Source: Streptomyces sp. NWU339 (lineage in GTDB: Bacteria; Actinomycetota; Actinomycetes; Streptomycetales; Streptomycetaceae). From it: a stretch of DNA of 64,000 nt. Both the position numbers and the translations under genes were made by a program. This document shows positions 43,442-55,704 of this stretch, piece after piece. How positions within the stretch are numbered: position 1 is the stretch's first letter; the number at the start of each line of letters is the position of its first letter. The notes beneath the pieces were generated by a model. It was not told the DNA's origin and did not search any database. It saw nothing but the letters and a program-made list of their open reading frames with translations. The stretch lies in the NCBI RefSeq assembly GCF_003143855.1, contig NZ_QFRK01000003.1:98734-162733 (forward strand), written 5' to 3'.

Positions 43442-44785
43442 TCAGTCGGGGAAGCCGCCGGCGAACTCGGGGAGGACCATCGCGGCGCTGGTCGTCGGCA
43501 CGGTGCTCGTGCCGCGCAGCAGGATCCCGCGGTCCTGCGCGCCCAGCGCCAGGTCCGCGCGGCCGTCGGCCGTGAGGTCGCGCAGGCGCACGGAGCCTCC
43601 GAACGAGGAGTACGCCTCGGCCGGGCCCAGGACCGTCTGGGGGATCCACGACGAACGGGAACCGCTCAGGCCGCCAGAGCCGCCACGGAAGAAGTGGACG
43701 CCCCCTTGGTCCACCCGGCCGTCGACGTCCTCGTGCGGGACGCCGACCGCGAGGTCCGCGTAGCCGTCACCGTTCGCATCGGCGGCGGACACGGCGTAGC
43801 CGAAGTTGTCGTCCGCCTCGGGGGAACCGGAGACGCCGGAGGTGGCCTGGGTGAACGTGACGGAGCCGCTCGGGCCGGCGGAGGTGCCGCGCCAGACGGT
43901 GACCGCGCCTCGGCCGTTGTTCTGGTCGGGCAGGCCGACGGCGATGTCGCCGTAGCCGTTCTTGTCGTAGTCGCCGATCGCCGCGACCCAGGGTTCGCTG
44001 GTGAAGGTCTTGTACGGACCGGAGGTCAGACCGGAGGACGAGCCCTTGAGGAACCAGATCCGGTGGAGGGGCTTGTCGCTGCCGGAGGCGAACTGGGTGC
44101 CGAGGAGTACCAGGTCCGTCCGGCCGTCGCCGTTGACCTTGCCCGCGGCGAGGCCGTGCGAGTACCAGCCCCCTCCCGTCTTGTCGACCTTGCTCACGCT
44201 GCCGGTCCTGCCGGACTTGGTGAACGGGCCGCGGTACAGCCATGCCTCCTCGCCGCCGATCAGCGCGAGGTCGGGGGAGCCGTCGCCGGTGAAGTCGCCG
44301 GTGGCCACGTCGCGGCCGAAGTGGCCGGCCGCCCCTGACTTGGGGGTGACGTTGGTGCCGCCGGACAGGCCGGACTTCGAGCCCCAGACGATGGTGACCG
44401 TGCCCCGGTGCCTGGTGCTGCCGACGTGCTCGTTGGAGTTGCCGACGACGAGGTCCGCGTAGCCGTCCTTGTTGAGGTCGGCGCTCGCGAGGGACTCGCC
44501 GAACGAGTCGTCCTCCTCGCCCGTTCCCGGGATGCCCGGGCTGTCCTGGTGGATCAGCTGGGGGCGGGCGGTGTCGAGGCCGTTCTTGGTGCCGTACACC
44601 ACGGTGACGGTGCCGCCCGTGCGGTCCACGCCGTTGTCGCCGCGGTAGGCGAGGTCGCGGTGGCCGTCGCCGTTGAAGTCGTCGTAGTGCTTGGCGACGG
44701 CGGCGGAGGCGGGGGTGGCGAGGACGGCGGGGGTGAGGCCGCTCACCAGAAGAACGGCGGCCAGGGCGGCGGTGCGTCTGCGCAT
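43442..44785 (-). CDS. Secreted FG-GAP/VCBS repeat (integrin-like) protein
   Basis: This encodes 447 residues from the ATG at 44785, chosen because GGAG precedes it and a signal peptide starts there (RRRTAALAAVLLVSGLTPAV, ending ATPASA). About seven beta-propeller blades follow, each with an FG-GAP core and calcium-type loops such as DFNGDGHRDLAYRG, DLNKDGYADLVVG and DYDKNGYGDIAVG. The protein is probably a secreted or surface propeller. No catalytic domain is attached. Confidence 0.9.
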   Translation of the reverse strand: MRRRTAALAAVLLVSGLTPAVLATPASAAVAKHYDDFNGDGHRDLAYRGDNGVDRTGGTVTVVYGTKNGLDTARPQLIHQDSPGIPGTGEEDDSFGESLASADLNKDGYADLVVGNSNEHVGSTRHRGTVTIVWGSKSGLSGGTNVTPKSGAAGHFGRDVATGDFTGDGSPDLALIGGEEAWLYRGPFTKSGRTGSVSKVDKTGGGWYSHGLAAGKVNGDGRTDLVLLGTQFASGSDKPLHRIWFLKGSSSGLTSGPYKTFTSEPWVAAIGDYDKNGYGDIAVGLPDQNNGRGAVTVWRGTSAGPSGSVTFTQATSGVSGSPEADDNFGYAVSAADANGDGYADLAVGVPHEDVDGRVDQGGVHFFRGGSGGLSGSRSSWIPQTVLGPAEAYSSFGGSVRLRDLTADGRADLALGAQDRGILLRGTSTVPTTSAAMVLPEFAGGFPD

Positions 44786-44892
44786 GTGGGTCTCCGGGGG
44801 ACGGGGCGGCCGGGTGGTGGACGGCCTGTGAATCACGGGTGAGCGCCGACGAGGAGACCCGCGGAGGGCGCGGATGGTTGTACGTGAACATG

Positions 44893-44926
44893 ACGAAGGG
44901 GCCGCCCGCTCGGACGACCCCTTCGT
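44893..44926. terminator. Terminator-like hairpin between convergent-spaced minus genes
   Basis: ACGAAGGGG and CCCCTTCGT form a perfect 9-bp stem, with CCG/CGG pairing inside the loop, 34 bp downstream of the Fe-S reductase stop. Confidence 0.65.
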
Positions 44927-44959
44927 GACTGCGCGCTGATGCGCGTCCGTACCTCGCGC

Positions 44960-47242
44960 CTACTTCACCGGCTCCGGCTCCGGGGCGTTCTCCGCCTCCG
45001 CCTCGCCCGCCGGGTCGAGCGGCGTCTTGACCGACTCCAGCAGCAGCTGGGCCACGTCGACGACCTGGACGGACTCCTTGGCCTTGCCGTCGTTCTTCTT
45101 GCCGTTGACCGAGTCGGTCAGCATGACCAGGCAGAACGGGCAGGCGGTGGAGACGATGTCCGGGTTCAGGGCGAGGGCCTCGTCGACGCGCTCGTCGTTG
45201 ACGCGCTTGCCGATCCGCTCCTCCATCCACATCCGCGCACCGCCGGCGCCGCAGCAGAAGCCGCGCTCCTTGTGGCGGTGCATCTCCTCGTTCCGCAGGC
45301 CCGGGACGTTGGCGATGATCTCGCGCGGCGGCGTGTAGATCTTGTTGTGCCGGCCCAGGTAGCACGGGTCGTGGTAGGTGATCAGGCCCTCGACCGGGGT
45401 CACCGGGATCAGCTTGCCCTCGTCGATGAGGTGCTGGAGCAGCTGGGTGTGGTGGATGACCTCGTAGTCGCCGCCGAGCTGCGGGTACTCGTTGCCGAGG
45501 GTGTTGAGGCAGTGCGGGCAGGTGGCGACGATCTTCTTCGCCGACCTGGGCTTCTTCGACTCGGCGGTGACGTGGCCCTCGTCGTCCGTCTCCTCGCCGA
45601 AGGCCGTGTTCAGCGACATGACGTTCTCCATGCCGAGCTCCTGGAACAGCGGCTCGTTGCCCAGGCGGCGGGCGGAGTCGCCGGTGCACTTCTCGTCGCC
45701 GCCCATGATCGCGAACTTGACGCCCGCGATGTGCAGCAGTTCGGCGAACGCCTTGGTGGTCTTCTTGGCGCGGTCCTCCAGGGCGCCGGCGCAGCCGACC
45801 CAGTACAGGTACTCGACCTCCGTGAGGTCCTCGATGTCCTTGCCGACGACCGGGACCTCGAAGTCGACCTCCTTGAGCCACTGAAGGCGCTGCTTCTTGG
45901 CCAGGCCCCAGGGGTTGCCCTTCTTCTCCAGGTTCTTGAGCATCGTGCCCGCCTCGGACGGGAACGCCGACTCGATCATGACCTGGTAGCGGCGCATGTC
46001 GACGATGTGGTCGACGTGCTCGATGTCGACGGGGCACTGCTCGACGCAGGCGCCGCAGGTGGTGCAGGACCACAGCACGTCCGGGTCGATGACGCCGTTC
46101 TCCTCGAGGGTGCCGATCAGCGGGCGCTCGGCCTCGGCCAGCGCCGCCGCGGGCACGTCCTTGAGCGCCTCGGCCGACGCCTTCTCCTCGCCCTCCATCG
46201 TCTTGCCGCCGCCGGCCAGCAGGTAGGGGGCCTTGGCGTGCGCGTGGTCGCGCAGCGACATCATCAGCAGCTTGGGGGAGAGCGGCTTGCCGGTGTTCCA
46301 GGCGGGGCACTGCGACTGGCAGCGGCCGCACTCGGTGCAGGTGGAGAAGTCCAGCAGGCCCTTCCAGGAGAACTGCTCGACCTGGGAGACGCCGAAGACG
46401 TCGTCGTCCCCGGGGTCGGTGAAGTCGATCGGCTGGCCGCCCGAGGTCATCGGCTGCAGGGCGCCCAGCGCGGTGTCGCCGGTGGCCTCGCGCTTGAACC
46501 AGATGTTCGGGAAGGCGAGGAAGCGGTGCCAGGCCACACCCATGTTCGTGTTGAGGCTGACCGTGATCATCCAGATCATGGTCGTGCTCAGCTTGACCAT
46601 GGCGAAGAGGTAGACGAGGTTCTGCAGCGCCGTCAGGCTCAGCCCCTGGAAGGCCACCACCAGCGGGTACGAGGCGAAGTACGCGGCCTGGTAGCCGTCC
46701 ACCTGGTGCAGGGCGCCCTCGAGGCCGCGCAGCACGTAGATGGCGAGGCCGATGGTGAGGATGACGTACTCGACGAAGTAGGCCTGGCCCATCTTCGAGC
46801 CGGTGAACCGGGACTTGCGGCCGGGCCGCGAGGGCAGGTTCAGCAGGCGGATGACGATCAGCACGGCGATGCCGAGGGTCGTCATGGCGCTGATGAACTC
46901 GATGTACATCTCGTACGGCAGGAAGCCGCCGATCACCGGGAGCGTCCAGTCGGCCCGGAACAGCTGGCCGTAGGCGGTGATGATGGTGGGCGGCAGCGTC
47001 AGGAAGCCGATGGCCACGAACCAGTGGGCGATGCCGACGACGCCCCACCGGTTCATGCGCGTGTGGCCGAGGAACTCCCGCACCAGGGTCACGCTGCGCT
47101 GGTAGGGATGGTCGGTCCGGGTGCCGGCCGGGACCGGCTGGCCCAGCTGGAAGTACCGGACGAACTGGCCGATCGCGCGTGCGAGCAGGGCGACGCCGAC
47201 CACGGTCAGGACCAGCGACACGATGATCGCGGCGAGTTGCAT
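44960..47242 (-). CDS. Membrane Fe-S reductase, EtfD/heterodisulfide-reductase-like
   Basis: This encodes 760 residues from an ATG at 47242. The N-terminal 240 residues hold about six transmembrane helices of the NarI-like cytochrome b type. Two 4Fe-4S motifs follow: CTECGRCQSQCPAWNTGKPL and CTTCGACVEQCPVDIEHVDH. The C-terminal half has two CCG domains (ATCPHCLNTLGNEYPQLGG, then CCGAGGARMWMEE). This matches mycobacterial EtfD (Rv0338c-type), which passes electrons from acyl-CoA dehydrogenases via EtfAB to menaquinone. A fatty-acid-type operator lies in front (47303-47316). The identification as EtfD is an inference from architecture. Confidence 0.8.
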   Translation of the reverse strand: MQLAAIIVSLVLTVVGVALLARAIGQFVRYFQLGQPVPAGTRTDHPYQRSVTLVREFLGHTRMNRWGVVGIAHWFVAIGFLTLPPTIITAYGQLFRADWTLPVIGGFLPYEMYIEFISAMTTLGIAVLIVIRLLNLPSRPGRKSRFTGSKMGQAYFVEYVILTIGLAIYVLRGLEGALHQVDGYQAAYFASYPLVVAFQGLSLTALQNLVYLFAMVKLSTTMIWMITVSLNTNMGVAWHRFLAFPNIWFKREATGDTALGALQPMTSGGQPIDFTDPGDDDVFGVSQVEQFSWKGLLDFSTCTECGRCQSQCPAWNTGKPLSPKLLMMSLRDHAHAKAPYLLAGGGKTMEGEEKASAEALKDVPAAALAEAERPLIGTLEENGVIDPDVLWSCTTCGACVEQCPVDIEHVDHIVDMRRYQVMIESAFPSEAGTMLKNLEKKGNPWGLAKKQRLQWLKEVDFEVPVVGKDIEDLTEVEYLYWVGCAGALEDRAKKTTKAFAELLHIAGVKFAIMGGDEKCTGDSARRLGNEPLFQELGMENVMSLNTAFGEETDDEGHVTAESKKPRSAKKIVATCPHCLNTLGNEYPQLGGDYEVIHHTQLLQHLIDEGKLIPVTPVEGLITYHDPCYLGRHNKIYTPPREIIANVPGLRNEEMHRHKERGFCCGAGGARMWMEERIGKRVNDERVDEALALNPDIVSTACPFCLVMLTDSVNGKKNDGKAKESVQVVDVAQLLLESVKTPLDPAGEAEAENAPEPEPVK

Positions 47243-47302
47243 AGGGGCTCCTCGGGCCTGCGAGGGTTTGGTCGGGGGGCTCCTGCCACGGAATTCCCGA
47301 CA

Positions 47303-47316
47303 TTACTAAGCGGTAA
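47303..47316. promoter_or_regulatory. Palindromic operator upstream of the Fe-S reductase
   Basis: TTACTAAGCGGTAA (TTAC-N6-GTAA) is a palindromic site 61 bp upstream of the ATG at 47242. It resembles operators of TetR-type regulators of acyl-CoA metabolism in actinomycetes. The remaining sequence between 47243 and 47626 shows no gene. Confidence 0.5.
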
Positions 47317-47624
47317 CTTATACAGTCCGTCTGAGACTACCCCTATCTTCGGCCGCACTGTAGCCGGGCGCGGAGTGATCTGAGTCGCTGAGGGTTGCCT
47401 TGGGGAGCACCCTGGAGGTGACCGCGTCACGCCCCATGAATCTGGGCATACGCCACTAATTTATATCCGTGCCGCACACTTGTGTCCGTAGGCCGTTGGC
47501 TTGAGGCCCCATGGCCGCCCGCCTCGGAGCCACTCCTGACGGCCGGCTGCCGCCCCGCTCCCGCGCCGGCGTCGACGCCCCGAATCCGCAGGTCGGGCCC
47601 TCCTTGCGTGTAAGGAGCGGATAA

Positions 47625-50236
<2,612 letters not shown>

Positions 50237-50326
50237 CGCCTCGACGGGCGTGAGGAAGCCGGGGCGGGCCGGGCAGGCAGGACCTGCCGGGCCGCCCCGG
50301 CGGGCAAGGAAGGAGGGACGTCGGGG

Positions 50327-51517
50327 ATGAGTACCAAGGACTTCATCGAGAAGGACTACTACAAGGTCCTCGGCGTGCCTCAGGACGCCACCGAGGCGGA
50401 GATCAAGAAGGCGTACCGGAAGCTCGCCCGCGAGTACCACCCGGACGCCAACAAGGGCAACGCCAAGGCGGAGGAGCGGTTCAAGGAGATCTCCGAGGCG
50501 AACGACGTCCTCGGCGACCCCAAGAAGCGCAAGGAGTACGACGAGGCCCGGTCCCTCTTCGGCGGCGGCGGCTTCCGGCCGGGGCCGGGGGCGGGCGGCG
50601 CCGGGTCGTTCAACTTCGACCTGGGGGACCTCTTCGGAGGCGGCCAGGGCGGACAGGGCGGCCAGGGCGGCGCCGGAGGGTTCGGCGGCGGGATCGGTGA
50701 CGTCTTCGGCGGGCTGTTCAACCGCGGCGGCACCGGCACCACCCGTACCCAGCCCCGGCGCGGCCAGGACATCGAGTCCGAGGTCACCCTGAGCTTCACC
50801 GAGGCCATCGAGGGGGCGACGGTCCCGCTGCGGATGTCCTCCCAGCAGGCCTGCAAGGGCTGTTCGGGCACCGGCGACAAGAACGGCACACCGCGGGTGT
50901 GCCCGACCTGCGTCGGCACCGGGCAGGTCGCCCGGGGCAGCGGCGGGGGCTTCTCGCTCACCGACCCGTGCCCGGACTGCAAGGGCCGCGGCCTGATCGC
51001 GGAGAACCCCTGCGACATCTGCAAGGGCAGCGGCCGGGCCAAGTCCTCGCGGACGATGCAGGTGCGCATCCCGGCGGGCGTCAGCGACGGCCAGCGGATC
51101 CGGCTGCGCGGCAAGGGCGCGCCGGGCGAGCGCGGTGGCCCGGCGGGCGACCTGTACGTCGTCGTGCACGTCGGCAGCCACCCGGTGTTCGGCCGCCGGG
51201 ACGACAATCTCACCGTCACCGTCCCGGTCACCTACCCGGAGGCGGCTCTCGGCGGGGAGATCCGCGTCCCGACGCTCGGCGGTCCGCCGGTCACGCTGAA
51301 GCTGCCCCCGGGCACGCCCAACGGGCGGACCATGCGGGCCCGCGGCAAGGGAGCGGTCCGCAAGGACGGCTCGCGCGGCGATCTGCTGGTCACCGTCGAG
51401 GTGAGTGTTCCCAAGGACCTGCCGGGGAAGGCTCGTGACGCACTGGAGGCGTATCGCGAGGCGACCGCGGGTGAGGATCCGCGGGCGGAGCTGTTCCAGG
51501 CAGCGAAGGGAGCTTGA
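50327..51517 (+). CDS. dnaJ: Chaperone DnaJ
   Basis: This encodes 396 residues from an ATG at 50327. The J-domain ([20 protein letters not shown]) contains the HPD triad in YHPDANKG. A Gly/Phe-rich linker and four CxxCxGxG-type zinc motifs follow ([42 protein letters not shown]), then the C-terminal substrate-binding domains. It delivers clients to DnaK and stimulates its ATPase. It is the third gene of the HspR-controlled operon, with hspR starting 5 bp after its stop. Confidence 0.98.
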   Translation: MSTKDFIEKDYYKVLGVPQDATEAEIKKAYRKLAREYHPDANKGNAKAEERFKEISEANDVLGDPKKRKEYDEARSLFGGGGFRPGPGAGGAGSFNFDLGDLFGGGQGGQGGQGGAGGFGGGIGDVFGGLFNRGGTGTTRTQPRRGQDIESEVTLSFTEAIEGATVPLRMSSQQACKGCSGTGDKNGTPRVCPTCVGTGQVARGSGGGFSLTDPCPDCKGRGLIAENPCDICKGSGRAKSSRTMQVRIPAGVSDGQRIRLRGKGAPGERGGPAGDLYVVVHVGSHPVFGRRDDNLTVTVPVTYPEAALGGEIRVPTLGGPPVTLKLPPGTPNGRTMRARGKGAVRKDGSRGDLLVTVEVSVPKDLPGKARDALEAYREATAGEDPRAELFQAAKGA

Positions 51518-51522
51518 GGGAG

Positions 51523-51975
51523 ATGGACGGTCGTCGACGCAATCCGTATGAACTGACGCAGGACACGCCGGTCTACGTCATCTCGGTGGCGGCCCAGCTC
51601 TCCGGCCTGCATCCGCAGACCCTGCGCCAGTACGACCGTCTGGGGCTGGTCTCGCCGGACCGGGCCGCAGGCCGGGGCCGCCGCTACTCGGCCCGTGACA
51701 TCGAGCTGCTCCGTCAGGTGCAGCAGCTGTCGCAGGCGGAGGGCATCAACCTGGCCGGCATCAAGCGCATCATCGAACTGGAGAACCAGGTCGCCGCGCT
51801 GCAGGCTCGGGTGGCGGAGCTGGAGGGCGCGCTGGACGGCGCGGCGGCGACCATGCGGCAGCGCGAGGCCGCGGTGCACGCGTCGTACCGCCGGGACCTG
51901 GTGCCGTATCAGGAGGTGCAGCAGACCAGCGCGCTGGTGGTGTGGCGGCCGAAGCGTCAGCAGCAGGCCGACTGA
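51523..51975 (+). CDS. hspR: Heat-shock repressor HspR (MerR family)
   Basis: This encodes 150 residues from the ATG at 51523 (DGRRRNPYELTQDTPVYVIS), preferred over a TTG at 51514 because Streptomyces HspR begins this way. Residues 15-85 are a MerR-type winged HTH (VAAQLSGLHPQTLRQYDRLG, then LLRQVQQLSQAEGINLAGIK). A coiled coil follows. It binds the HAIR boxes at dnaK and clpB in this window and closes an autoregulatory loop in which free DnaK strengthens repression. Confidence 0.95.
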   Translation: MDGRRRNPYELTQDTPVYVISVAAQLSGLHPQTLRQYDRLGLVSPDRAAGRGRRYSARDIELLRQVQQLSQAEGINLAGIKRIIELENQVAALQARVAELEGALDGAAATMRQREAAVHASYRRDLVPYQEVQQTSALVVWRPKRQQQAD

Positions 51976-52034
51976 CCCGACTGAGCGGTCCGGCTGACGG
52001 GAAAGTTCCGTTTGGCTGAAAAGTGAAGTGTCCT

Positions 52035-52072
52035 GAAGGGCCCGGAGGTTCGTCCGAACCTCCGGGCCCTTC
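52035..52072 (+). terminator. Terminator of the dnaK operon
   Basis: A perfect 17-bp stem (52035-52051 with 52056-52072) and a 4-nt loop lie 60 bp after the hspR stop. The run 52073-52330 has no gene and must contain the promoter for the sugar-binding lipoprotein. Confidence 0.9.
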
Positions 52073-52330
52073 ACCTGTGTGCGCACGGCTGACGCCCCCT
52101 CACTTACCGTCCCGTGCGCCCGGTGCACGCCTGTGATCAGCAGATGTGTGCGTCTTCAGGAGATCTGTGCGAGTCTTTCGCCGGCCTCTCACGACTTCAG
52201 CGCACCGTGTTGTGTTCATCTCGTTAAGTAGTTGGTCTTGACGCCAGTGGTAGCTGAAGCGTTGGCTTTTCAGTCACATGGGCCGCAATGTTGTGCCCAC
52301 GTCCAAAACGCACCTGAAGTGAGCCCTCGC

Positions 52331-53437
52331 ATGCGTCGTATCGCCATATCAGTGGCCGCCACCTCGATGTCCGTCATGCTTGCCGGTTGCGGCGTAATCA
52401 ACGCGACAGGGAGCAGCGACGACGCGAGCCCCACCAAGGGGAACAACATCACGATCGGACTGCTGCTCCCGGAGAAGGCCAACACCCGGTACGAGCAGTT
52501 CGACTACCCCATCTTCAAGAAGAAGGTGGAGTCGCTCACCAACGACAAGGGGAAGGTCTCCTACGCCAACGCCGAGGCGGACGCCGGCAAGCAGTCGAGC
52601 CAGATGCAGCAGATGATCGACGACAGGGTCGATGTCATCGTGCTGGACGCGGTCGACTCGAAGGCCATCGCCGAGGACGTGAGGAAGGCCAAGGACGCGG
52701 GCATCCCGGTCATCGCCTACGACCGGCTGGCCGAGGGCCCGATCGACGCGTACATCTCCTTCGACAACGAGCTGGTCGGCGAGGTCCAGGGCCGTTCCCT
52801 GCTGGAGAAGCTCGGCGGCGACGACGCGGCCACCAGCAAGATCGTCATGATGAACGGCTCCCCGACCGACCCGAACGCCAAGCAGTTCAAGGCGGGCGCG
52901 CTGTCGGAGCTCAAGGGCAAGGTCACCATCGCCAAGTCCTACGACACCAAGGACTGGGCGCCGGAGAACGCCGAGGCCAACATGGTCGAGGCGATCAACG
53001 CGATCGGCAAGGACAACATCGCCGCCGTCTACTCGGCCAACGACACCATGGCGGGCGCCATCGTCAAGGCGCTCGAGGCCGCCGGTGTGACCGAGCTGCC
53101 CCCGATCACCGGCCAGGACGCCGAACTGGCGGGAGTGCAGCGGATCATCTCGGGCGAGCAGTTCATGAGCGTCTACAAGTCCTACCCGCTGGAGGCCGAC
53201 AATGCCGCGGAGATCGCCGTGGCGCGGGTCCAGGGCAAGGACATCCAGTTCGACGCGCTGACCCGCGAGCGGGTCGACAGCCCCACGGACAAGGACATCC
53301 CGGCGCAGCTCGTGCCCGTGGTCGCCCTGACGAAGGGCAACATCAAGGACACGGTCGTCGCCGACGGGATCTACAAGGTGGCGGACATCTGCACGGCGGA
53401 GTACAAGGAGGCCTGCGCCGCGGCCGGCCTGAAGTAG
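52331..53437 (+). CDS. Sugar ABC transporter substrate-binding lipoprotein
   Basis: This encodes 368 residues from an ATG at 52331. The signal peptide ends in the lipobox MLAGC, with C20 lipidated. The mature part is a type I periplasmic-binding fold (NITIGLLLPEKANTRYEQFD, then DVIVLDAVDSKAIAEDVRKA, then VIAYDRLAEGPIDAYISFDN) most like xylose-binding XylF or ChvE. It captures sugars outside the membrane. No permease or ATPase gene adjoins it, so it is an orphan that must pair with a transporter elsewhere or act as a sensor component. Confidence 0.88.
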   Translation: MRRIAISVAATSMSVMLAGCGVINATGSSDDASPTKGNNITIGLLLPEKANTRYEQFDYPIFKKKVESLTNDKGKVSYANAEADAGKQSSQMQQMIDDRVDVIVLDAVDSKAIAEDVRKAKDAGIPVIAYDRLAEGPIDAYISFDNELVGEVQGRSLLEKLGGDDAATSKIVMMNGSPTDPNAKQFKAGALSELKGKVTIAKSYDTKDWAPENAEANMVEAINAIGKDNIAAVYSANDTMAGAIVKALEAAGVTELPPITGQDAELAGVQRIISGEQFMSVYKSYPLEADNAAEIAVARVQGKDIQFDALTRERVDSPTDKDIPAQLVPVVALTKGNIKDTVVADGIYKVADICTAEYKEACAAAGLK

Positions 53438-53481
53438 CCGACGGCCGCCGGGCTTTCCGCCCGGGGTGCGTGGACGTTCTG

Positions 53482-53511
53482 CCGGGGAGCACGGATCACC
53501 GTGCTCCCCGG
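53482..53511 (+). terminator. Terminator after the sugar-binding lipoprotein gene
   Basis: CCGGGGAGCACGG and CCGTGCTCCCCGG form a perfect 13-bp stem with the loop ATCA, 44 bp after the stop codon. The following 220 bp to the LuxR gene carry nothing else that I can identify. Confidence 0.85.
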
Positions 53512-53732
53512 CGGTGTTGTCCCGTCACCACCCGAAGTCCCTTTTTTCCGGTGTTCTGGGCTGCCCGTAGCCGCCCGCCCGGTGGTTGTGGTGCGACCGC
53601 GCGAGGCAGGGAGACAGCGGGGCGTACCGATGCATATCGGCTGCCGTGCCGACGGGAGCCGTGTTGCGGAGCCGGGTGCGGCCGCGCATAGTGGCGCATC
53701 GGAAAGTGGCGGAACCGGGGGTGGGACGGGCG

Positions 53733-54764
53733 ATGGCCGGGCGCGGGACGGACGAGCATCCACATGGTGCTGACCGGCTGTGCGACTCCGGGGACCGCGT
53801 GTACTCCCGGGCCGTACGGCGCGGACGGGTGCCGCGCCGGGACGCGGAGCCGGTGCCCTGTCTGCTGGACCTGGCCCTGCTGCACCCGGATCCCGACGAC
53901 ATGGACTGGCTGGTACCGACCGCCCCGCAGGAGGTCATGACCCGGCTGCTGCGCGGGATGTACGAGGAGGTCGACGCGAGCCGGCGCCGGGTCGGCTCGG
54001 TCGTCGCGGCGTTCGAGTGGTACGCCGGCCTGGGCCACCGGGTGCCCGCCTCCCCCTCGGCCGCGGAGGGCCCGGCGATCAGGGTGCTGGACGGACTGGC
54101 CCGTATCCAGGCCGCGATGGACGAGGCGACGCAGGCGTGCACCACCGAGGTGCTCACCGTCCAGCCGGGCGGTATCCGGCGCGAGGCGGAGCTGTCGGAG
54201 GGCCTGCACCGGGCGACGGCGCTGCGCGGGCGCGGGGTGCGGATGCGGGACCTCTACACGCATGTGGCCCGGCACGGCCAGGGCCTGCACACCTACCTGG
54301 AGCTGATGGGCGACGCGGTGGAGGCGCGGACGCTGGACGAGGTGGTCGAGCGGCTGATCCTCTTCGACCGCACGGTCGCCTTCATCCCCGCCAACGCCGA
54401 GCGCACGATGGCGCTGGAGCTGCGGCACCCGGCGCTGGTGCTGTACCTGGGCACGGTCTTCGAGCGCCTGTGGCGCCTCGCCATCCCGCTGACCGCCCCG
54501 CTGCCCGACACCGGCATCGAGGGCATCTCGCACCGGGAGCGGTCCATCGCCGCGCTGCTGGCGGAGGGGCATCAGGACGCGGTGATCGCGGAACGCCTCG
54601 GCATCAGCGTGCGCACCTGCCGGGCGCACATCGCCCGCCTCTCGGAAACCCTGGGCGCGGCCAGCCGCACCCAACTGGGCGTCCGCATCGCACAGGTCGG
54701 CCTGGACGACGCGCGCCGGACGGTGGTCACCCCTCCCGGTCGAGGATCCCCGAGCGCGCGATGA
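53733..54764 (+). CDS. LuxR-type regulator 1 with TrmB/PLD-like sensor
   Basis: This encodes 343 residues from an ATG at 53733 (in-frame GTG at 53721 possible). The N-terminal part has CLLDLALLHPDPDDMDWLVP. The middle carries the effector region TLDEVVERLILFDRTVAFIP, then MALELRHPALVLYLGTVFER, as in TrmB/PLD-like regulators. The C-terminal 65 residues are a LuxR/GerE HTH (ERSIAALLAEGHQDAVIAER, then SVRTCRAHIARL). It is paralogous to the two genes on the opposite strand, and its 3' end overlaps the nearest one by 38 bp. Confidence 0.85.
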   Translation: MAGRGTDEHPHGADRLCDSGDRVYSRAVRRGRVPRRDAEPVPCLLDLALLHPDPDDMDWLVPTAPQEVMTRLLRGMYEEVDASRRRVGSVVAAFEWYAGLGHRVPASPSAAEGPAIRVLDGLARIQAAMDEATQACTTEVLTVQPGGIRREAELSEGLHRATALRGRGVRMRDLYTHVARHGQGLHTYLELMGDAVEARTLDEVVERLILFDRTVAFIPANAERTMALELRHPALVLYLGTVFERLWRLAIPLTAPLPDTGIEGISHRERSIAALLAEGHQDAVIAERLGISVRTCRAHIARLSETLGAASRTQLGVRIAQVGLDDARRTVVTPPGRGSPSAR

Positions 54765-55704
54765 GATACCCGAGCTGCGCACGGCTGCCGCTGCCCAGCG
54801 TCGTCGCGAGCTTGGCGATGTGCTCGCGGGCGGTGCGGACGTTCATGCCGAGGCGGTCGGCGACGACGGCGTCGGTGTGGCCTTCGACGAGGAGCGCGGC
54901 GATGGCGCGCTGACGGGGCGTCACGCCGTCCAGCGTGGGCTGCCGGACCGCCCGGGGGTGCATCGGTGTGGCGAGGCGCCAGAGCCGGTCGAAGGTGGTG
55001 GCGAGGTACCCCACGAGCGCCGGGTGGCGGACCTCCAGGGCCGAGGTGCGGTCGGCGTTGGCGGGGACGAACGCGACGGCGCGGTCGACGACGATGAGGC
55101 GTTCGGTGATCTCGTCCAGCGTCCGGGCCTCGACGTCACCCGTCAGCCGTTCGTAGCGGGCGGCGAGCGAGGGCAAGTGGCGCAGGGTGTGCTGGTAGAG
55201 GGCGCGGATGCGGCCACCGCGGTCGAGCAGGGCCTGGTCGCGCCGGATCGCGGCCTCGTGGAAGTCCGGCTTGGGGTGCGCGTAGCTGCTGTGCGGCTGG
55301 ATGCCCAGGAGTTCACCGGCGTCGGTCATCGCCTCGCCGATGACCCGGCTGATGCGTTCCTTGTCGCTGTGGAGCGTGAGCAGGGGCCTCGTCGGGACAC
55401 CGTCGTGCCGGCCCGCCCGCAGCAGCGGCTCGAACGCCTCGACCAGCCGCTCCTCCCGCCGCCGTTCCCCGGCGATCCGGTCCGCCGAGGCCCGCAGGAG
55501 CCGGTGCAGGACGATGTGCGGCGCGACGGGCTCCCACCGGCTCGGGTCGTCGAGGGCAGGGTCCAGGAGGCCGAGGCCGACGAGGCGCGCCGCCTCATCG
55601 GCCCCGTCGGCGGGTAAGCGCCCCTGACGCAGTGCGCGGGCGTACAGGTCCAGGTCCCCCTCGCGCGGCTCCGCCGGTGCGTCGTCGTGCGCGTTCCCGT
55701 TCAT
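54727..55704 (-). CDS. LuxR-type regulator 2
   Basis: This encodes 325 residues from the ATG at 55704, which overlaps the stop of the upstream paralogue (ATGA). It has the same layout as its neighbours: LVGLGLLDPALDDPSRWEPV at the N-terminus, TLDEITERLIVVDRAVAFVP with VRHPALVGYLATTFDRLWRL in the middle, and a C-terminal HTH (RAIAALLVEGHTDAVVADRL, then NVRTAREHIAKL). It is co-transcribed with regulator 3 and convergent with regulator 1. The ligand is unknown. Confidence 0.85.
   Translation of the reverse strand: MNGNAHDDAPAEPREGDLDLYARALRQGRLPADGADEAARLVGLGLLDPALDDPSRWEPVAPHIVLHRLLRASADRIAGERRREERLVEAFEPLLRAGRHDGVPTRPLLTLHSDKERISRVIGEAMTDAGELLGIQPHSSYAHPKPDFHEAAIRRDQALLDRGGRIRALYQHTLRHLPSLAARYERLTGDVEARTLDEITERLIVVDRAVAFVPANADRTSALEVRHPALVGYLATTFDRLWRLATPMHPRAVRQPTLDGVTPRQRAIAALLVEGHTDAVVADRLGMNVRTAREHIAKLATTLGSGSRAQLGYLIARSGILDREG

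Noticed and set aside
43767..47303. A 1178-residue minus-strand frame
   Set aside because: It is an out-of-frame, Arg/Pro-rich shadow of the Fe-S reductase and FG-GAP genes, without any domain.
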